The translations under genes and the position numbers were made by a program. From positions 1 through 8,517 of the forward strand of contig JBBRMQ010000192.1 of assembly GCA_038230775.1 (NCBI GenBank): 8,517 nucleotides of DNA, in the 5' to 3' direction. Of the stretch, positions 6,914 through 8,517 are shown piece by piece (the first letter of the stretch is position 1; every line of letters begins with the position of its first letter). This DNA comes from JBBRMQ01 sp038230775. GTDB lineage: Bacteria; Acidobacteriota; Thermoanaerobaculia; Gp7-AA8. Under the pieces are notes generated by a model, which saw only the letters and a program-made list of their open reading frames with translations, had not been told where the DNA came from and did not search any database.

Positions 6914-7144
6914 ATGGCAGCGACGAAGAGGTCCACCATCTACTTCGAGTCCGACCTCCACCGCGCGTTGCGGTTGAAGGCGGCCGCCATGGACACATCC
7001 ATGTCGGAAGTCGTCAACGCCGCGATTCGACGCGCATTGTCCGAGGATGCTGCGGATCTCGAAGACTTCGAGAAACGCCGCCGCGAACCGAGCCTCGATT
7101 TCGAAGACGTCGTCAGGCAGATGAAACGAAGTGGCAAGCTATAG
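6914..7144 (+). CDS. RelB/ParD-type ribbon-helix-helix antitoxin
   Basis: The 76-residue protein has an N-terminal ribbon-helix-helix pattern: a short beta strand (RSTIYFESD, 6-14), helix 1 (LHRALRLKAAAM, 15-26), the turn DTSMSE and helix 2 (VVNAAIRRALSE, 33-44). The charged C-terminal tail (45-76) would wrap the toxin. RHH antitoxins neutralise the cognate toxin and repress the operon by binding the promoter as dimers. The next gene overlaps its end by 14 bp and encodes a RelE-fold toxin, the classic antitoxin-first order with coupled translation. The start was chosen because ATG at 6914 lies 6 nt after a good -10 hexamer and directly before the RHH strand. The pair appears intact. Family assignment between RelB-like and ParD-like is not certain. 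Confidence 0.85.
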   Translation: MAATKRSTIYFESDLHRALRLKAAAMDTSMSEVVNAAIRRALSEDAADLEDFEKRRREPSLDFEDVVRQMKRSGKL

Positions 7145-7397
7145 CGTCCGGATCAAGAAGTCTGCCGCGAAAGAGCTTCGGGAGATCGAGAGCAGGAAAG
7201 AGCGGCAACGCATTGTTGATCGAATCGTGGATCTCGCCGCGAACCCGCGTCCTGAGGGCGCTGAAAAGTTGTCGGGGACCCGGGACAAGTACCGAATTCG
7301 GCAGGGTGATTATCGCATCCTGTATGAGATCGTAGATGACGTCCTGGTCGTCTACGTCGTGAGGATCGGCCACCGCCGCGACGTTTACCGTCGTTAG
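7131..7397 (+). CDS. RelE/ParE-superfamily toxin
   Basis: The 88-residue basic protein has the RelE fold: an N-terminal strand (SYSVRIKKSAAKEL), two helices (residues 12-37), PRPEGAEKL, then KYRIRQGDYRILYEI (53-67) and VVYVVRIGHRRDVYRR (73-88). RelE-type toxins cleave mRNA in the ribosomal A site; the basic and aromatic residues needed for that are represented here by R55/R62, R82/R83 and Y86, which favours mRNA cleavage over ParE-type gyrase poisoning, though this is inferred. The start is GTG, forced by an in-frame TGA only three codons upstream, and lies inside the antitoxin gene, so toxin synthesis depends on antitoxin translation. Its TAG stop shares bases with the TAA stop of the convergent phosphatase gene. 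Confidence 0.9.
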   Translation: MASYSVRIKKSAAKELREIESRKERQRIVDRIVDLAANPRPEGAEKLSGTRDKYRIRQGDYRILYEIVDDVLVVYVVRIGHRRDVYRR

Positions 7398-8122
7398 GCA
7401 GGCCAGGGCAGCGGCTGGTTCGCGACGATCGCACGCGCGTTGGCATCGAACAACGCCGTTTCCATCTCCGCCGACCACTTCTGCCGGATCTTCTCCCGCG
7501 CTTCGGACATGCGCGGAGGCCGGCGGTTCAGGGAGTGCGAGTCGGATGCGATCACGTGCACCAGCCCGCGCTTCAGCAGCTCGGCGGTCGCCGCGAGCGC
7601 CGCTTTGCCGAACTCGCCGGTCAGGCTGCCGGCGGTGACCTGCGTGATCGCGCCTAACTCGATCAGCCGCTGCAGCTTCTCCGGTTGCGTGGAGAGGACG
7701 AGGTTGCGCTCGGGGTGAGCGATCACCGGCGTCACGCCGATCAGCGACAACTCATGAAAAACGCTTTCCGCCGCCTCGGGCAAACGCGTCGCGGGGAACT
7801 CGATGAGCAGATAGGACGAATGATTGAGCATGGTGATCGGGCTCCCATCGGCCTGACACAGCTCGACGGCGTCGGAGGAGAAGAAGTATTCGCAGCCGGG
7901 AACGATCTTCGGCTTACCGGCGAGACGCTTGTTGAGCTCCTCGATCAGTTCATCGCGCTTCGCTGCGTCATCGTTGATCCATGAGTCGCGAAGGACGTGC
8001 GGCGTGGCGACGATGGTCTCAACGCCGTCCGCTGCCGCGGCCTGGCAGAGAGCGACCGCGTCTTCCCAATTGCGCGGGCCGTCGTCGATGCCGGGAAGGC
8101 AGTGGAAGTGGAGATCGATCAA
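7394..8122 (-). CDS. cpsB: CpsB/YwqE-family manganese-dependent protein-tyrosine phosphatase (PHP domain)
   Basis: The 242-residue PHP-superfamily phosphatase dephosphorylates the C-terminal tyrosines of polysaccharide co-polymerase kinases and thereby tunes capsule or exopolysaccharide export. Counting from TTG at 8122, metal and catalytic motifs are in order: DLHFHCLPGIDDGP (H5, H7, D13/D14), ATPHV (H42), GCEYFF (E78), AHPERN (H136, R139) and ASDSHS (D194, H196). Length and motif spacing fit the family. The start is uncertain: TTG at 8122 puts Ile-Asp-Leu-His at the N-terminus as is usual, GTG at 8143 adds 7 residues, and ATG at 8176 or 8197 adds 18 or 25 residues that are antisense to the PIN-gene remnant and therefore unlikely. 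No good Shine-Dalgarno helps; TACACT (8131-8136) is a possible -10. The cognate kinase gene is outside the window. Stop codons overlap with the convergent toxin gene. Confidence 0.92.
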   Translation of the reverse strand: MIDLHFHCLPGIDDGPRNWEDAVALCQAAAADGVETIVATPHVLRDSWINDDAAKRDELIEELNKRLAGKPKIVPGCEYFFSSDAVELCQADGSPITMLNHSSYLLIEFPATRLPEAAESVFHELSLIGVTPVIAHPERNLVLSTQPEKLQRLIELGAITQVTAGSLTGEFGKAALAATAELLKRGLVHVIASDSHSLNRRPPRMSEAREKIRQKWSAEMETALFDANARAIVANQPLPWPA

Positions 8123-8131
8123 CCTTGAAGA

Positions 8132-8440
8132 GTGTACCTTCACGCTTGCGTATGGTGGGTCGGCGCGCGCGACCATCTCTCGAAGACTGCTCTCCATGCG
8201 CTCGATCGCGAAAGCGAGGTCGGCGTATCCGTCATCAGTTGCTGGGAGGTGGCGATGCTCGTGGCCACGGGCCGGCTGGGCCTCGATCGCGATGTGTCTA
8301 GGTGGATCGGCCAGGCGCTCGCGCTACCCACGGTTCGGCTGCTCGACCTGACGCCCCAGGAAGGCTCTGCACAAGTGCAAGCGCCCCTCATCCGCCCTCC
8401 GGGCACCTTCTCCCCGCACGCGGGTAGAAGGGCAACCTAG
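8132..8440 (+). pseudogene. Decayed VapC-like PIN-domain toxin, catalytic Asp lost and 3' end replaced by REP sequence
   Basis: An open reading of 102 residues from GTG resembles the N-terminal two thirds of a VapC ribonuclease: HACVWW, DHLSKTALHAL, GVSVISCWEVAMLVATGRL, LDRDVSRWIGQALALPTVRLLDLTP. Family members normally begin with a Leu-Asp-Thr-His-x-Trp motif; here YLHACVWW aligns best as YL--HACVWW, lacking the Asp-Thr pair, which removes the first metal-binding aspartate. E39 in WEVAML is kept. From residue 78 the reading enters the repeat element, and residues 85-102 are REP-encoded, so the C-terminal acidic residues are missing. No antitoxin gene precedes it; 9 bp upstream is the divergent phosphatase start. 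A working toxin is very unlikely. Confidence 0.72.
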
Positions 8441-8517
8441 GGCAATGGCCCCTCGCCCCGCTTGCGGGGAGAGGGTGGCCGAAGGCCGGGTGAGGGGTTT
8501 CTCGCACTTGCGAGAGA
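8365..8517. repeat. Composite inverted pair of REP-like palindromes
   Basis: Two copies of one REP family face each other: a plus-oriented copy at 8384-8433 (begins CCCCTCATCCGCCCTCCGGG) and a minus-oriented copy at 8448-8497 (ends GGCCGGGTGAGGGG). They are bounded by related outer sequences, CTCTGCACAAGTGCAAGCG on the left and, on the right, TCTCGCA-CT-TGCGAGA (8500-8515), itself a perfect 7-bp hairpin. The layout resembles bacterial interspersed mosaic elements. The right edge is at or beyond the window end. There is no intact gene in this stretch. Confidence 0.88.

Noticed and set aside
8144..8197. The N-terminal extension of the CpsB-like phosphatase from ATG 8197
   Set aside because: Those codons are antisense to conserved PIN-domain sequence, and family members start right before the Asp-Leu-His motif at about 8120.

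Overview
The window looks like chromosomal DNA of a high-GC, Gram-negative-type soil bacterium. The style of the proteins suggests Acidobacteriota or a neighbouring phylum, but this is an impression: there is no rRNA or marker gene here to settle it. Start codons are often GTG (possibly TTG), and several genes seem to lack a Shine-Dalgarno sequence. Dispersed palindromic repeats are plentiful. No tRNA, rRNA, CRISPR array or transposase gene was found.

The theme is extracellular or capsular polysaccharide. From right to left on the minus strand lie a CpsB/YwqE-type PHP-domain tyrosine phosphatase (7394-8122), a WbpA-type UDP-N-acetylglucosamine 6-dehydrogenase (5509-6846), an unrecognised N-terminally anchored 521-residue protein (3443-5008), a stand-alone response-regulator receiver domain (3052-3405), and a large secreted-looking protein with a discoidin domain and a glycosidase-like helical barrel (62-2989). 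The phosphatase would act on a polysaccharide co-polymerase/tyrosine kinase encoded elsewhere, the dehydrogenase supplies an acidic sugar nucleotide, and the large protein probably trims or binds glycan outside the cytoplasm.

An intact RelB/RelE-type toxin-antitoxin pair (6914-7397, plus strand) sits between wbpA and cpsB. Its promoter is back-to-back with the apparent wbpA promoter across one perfect 14-bp palindrome, and its toxin stop codon overlaps the cpsB stop codon.

The rest is repeat biology. A 400-bp tandem array with a three-unit higher-order period, bounded by inverted hairpins, fills the gap between wbpA and the 521-residue gene (5031-5491). A REP-like palindrome lies in frame inside the glycosidase-like gene (1392-1442). 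An inverted pair of the same REP family (8365-8517) replaces the end of a decayed VapC/PIN toxin gene (8132-8440), which has also lost its first catalytic aspartate. Three genes carry a TAGANT hexamer exactly 6 nt before the start codon, which points to leaderless transcripts.
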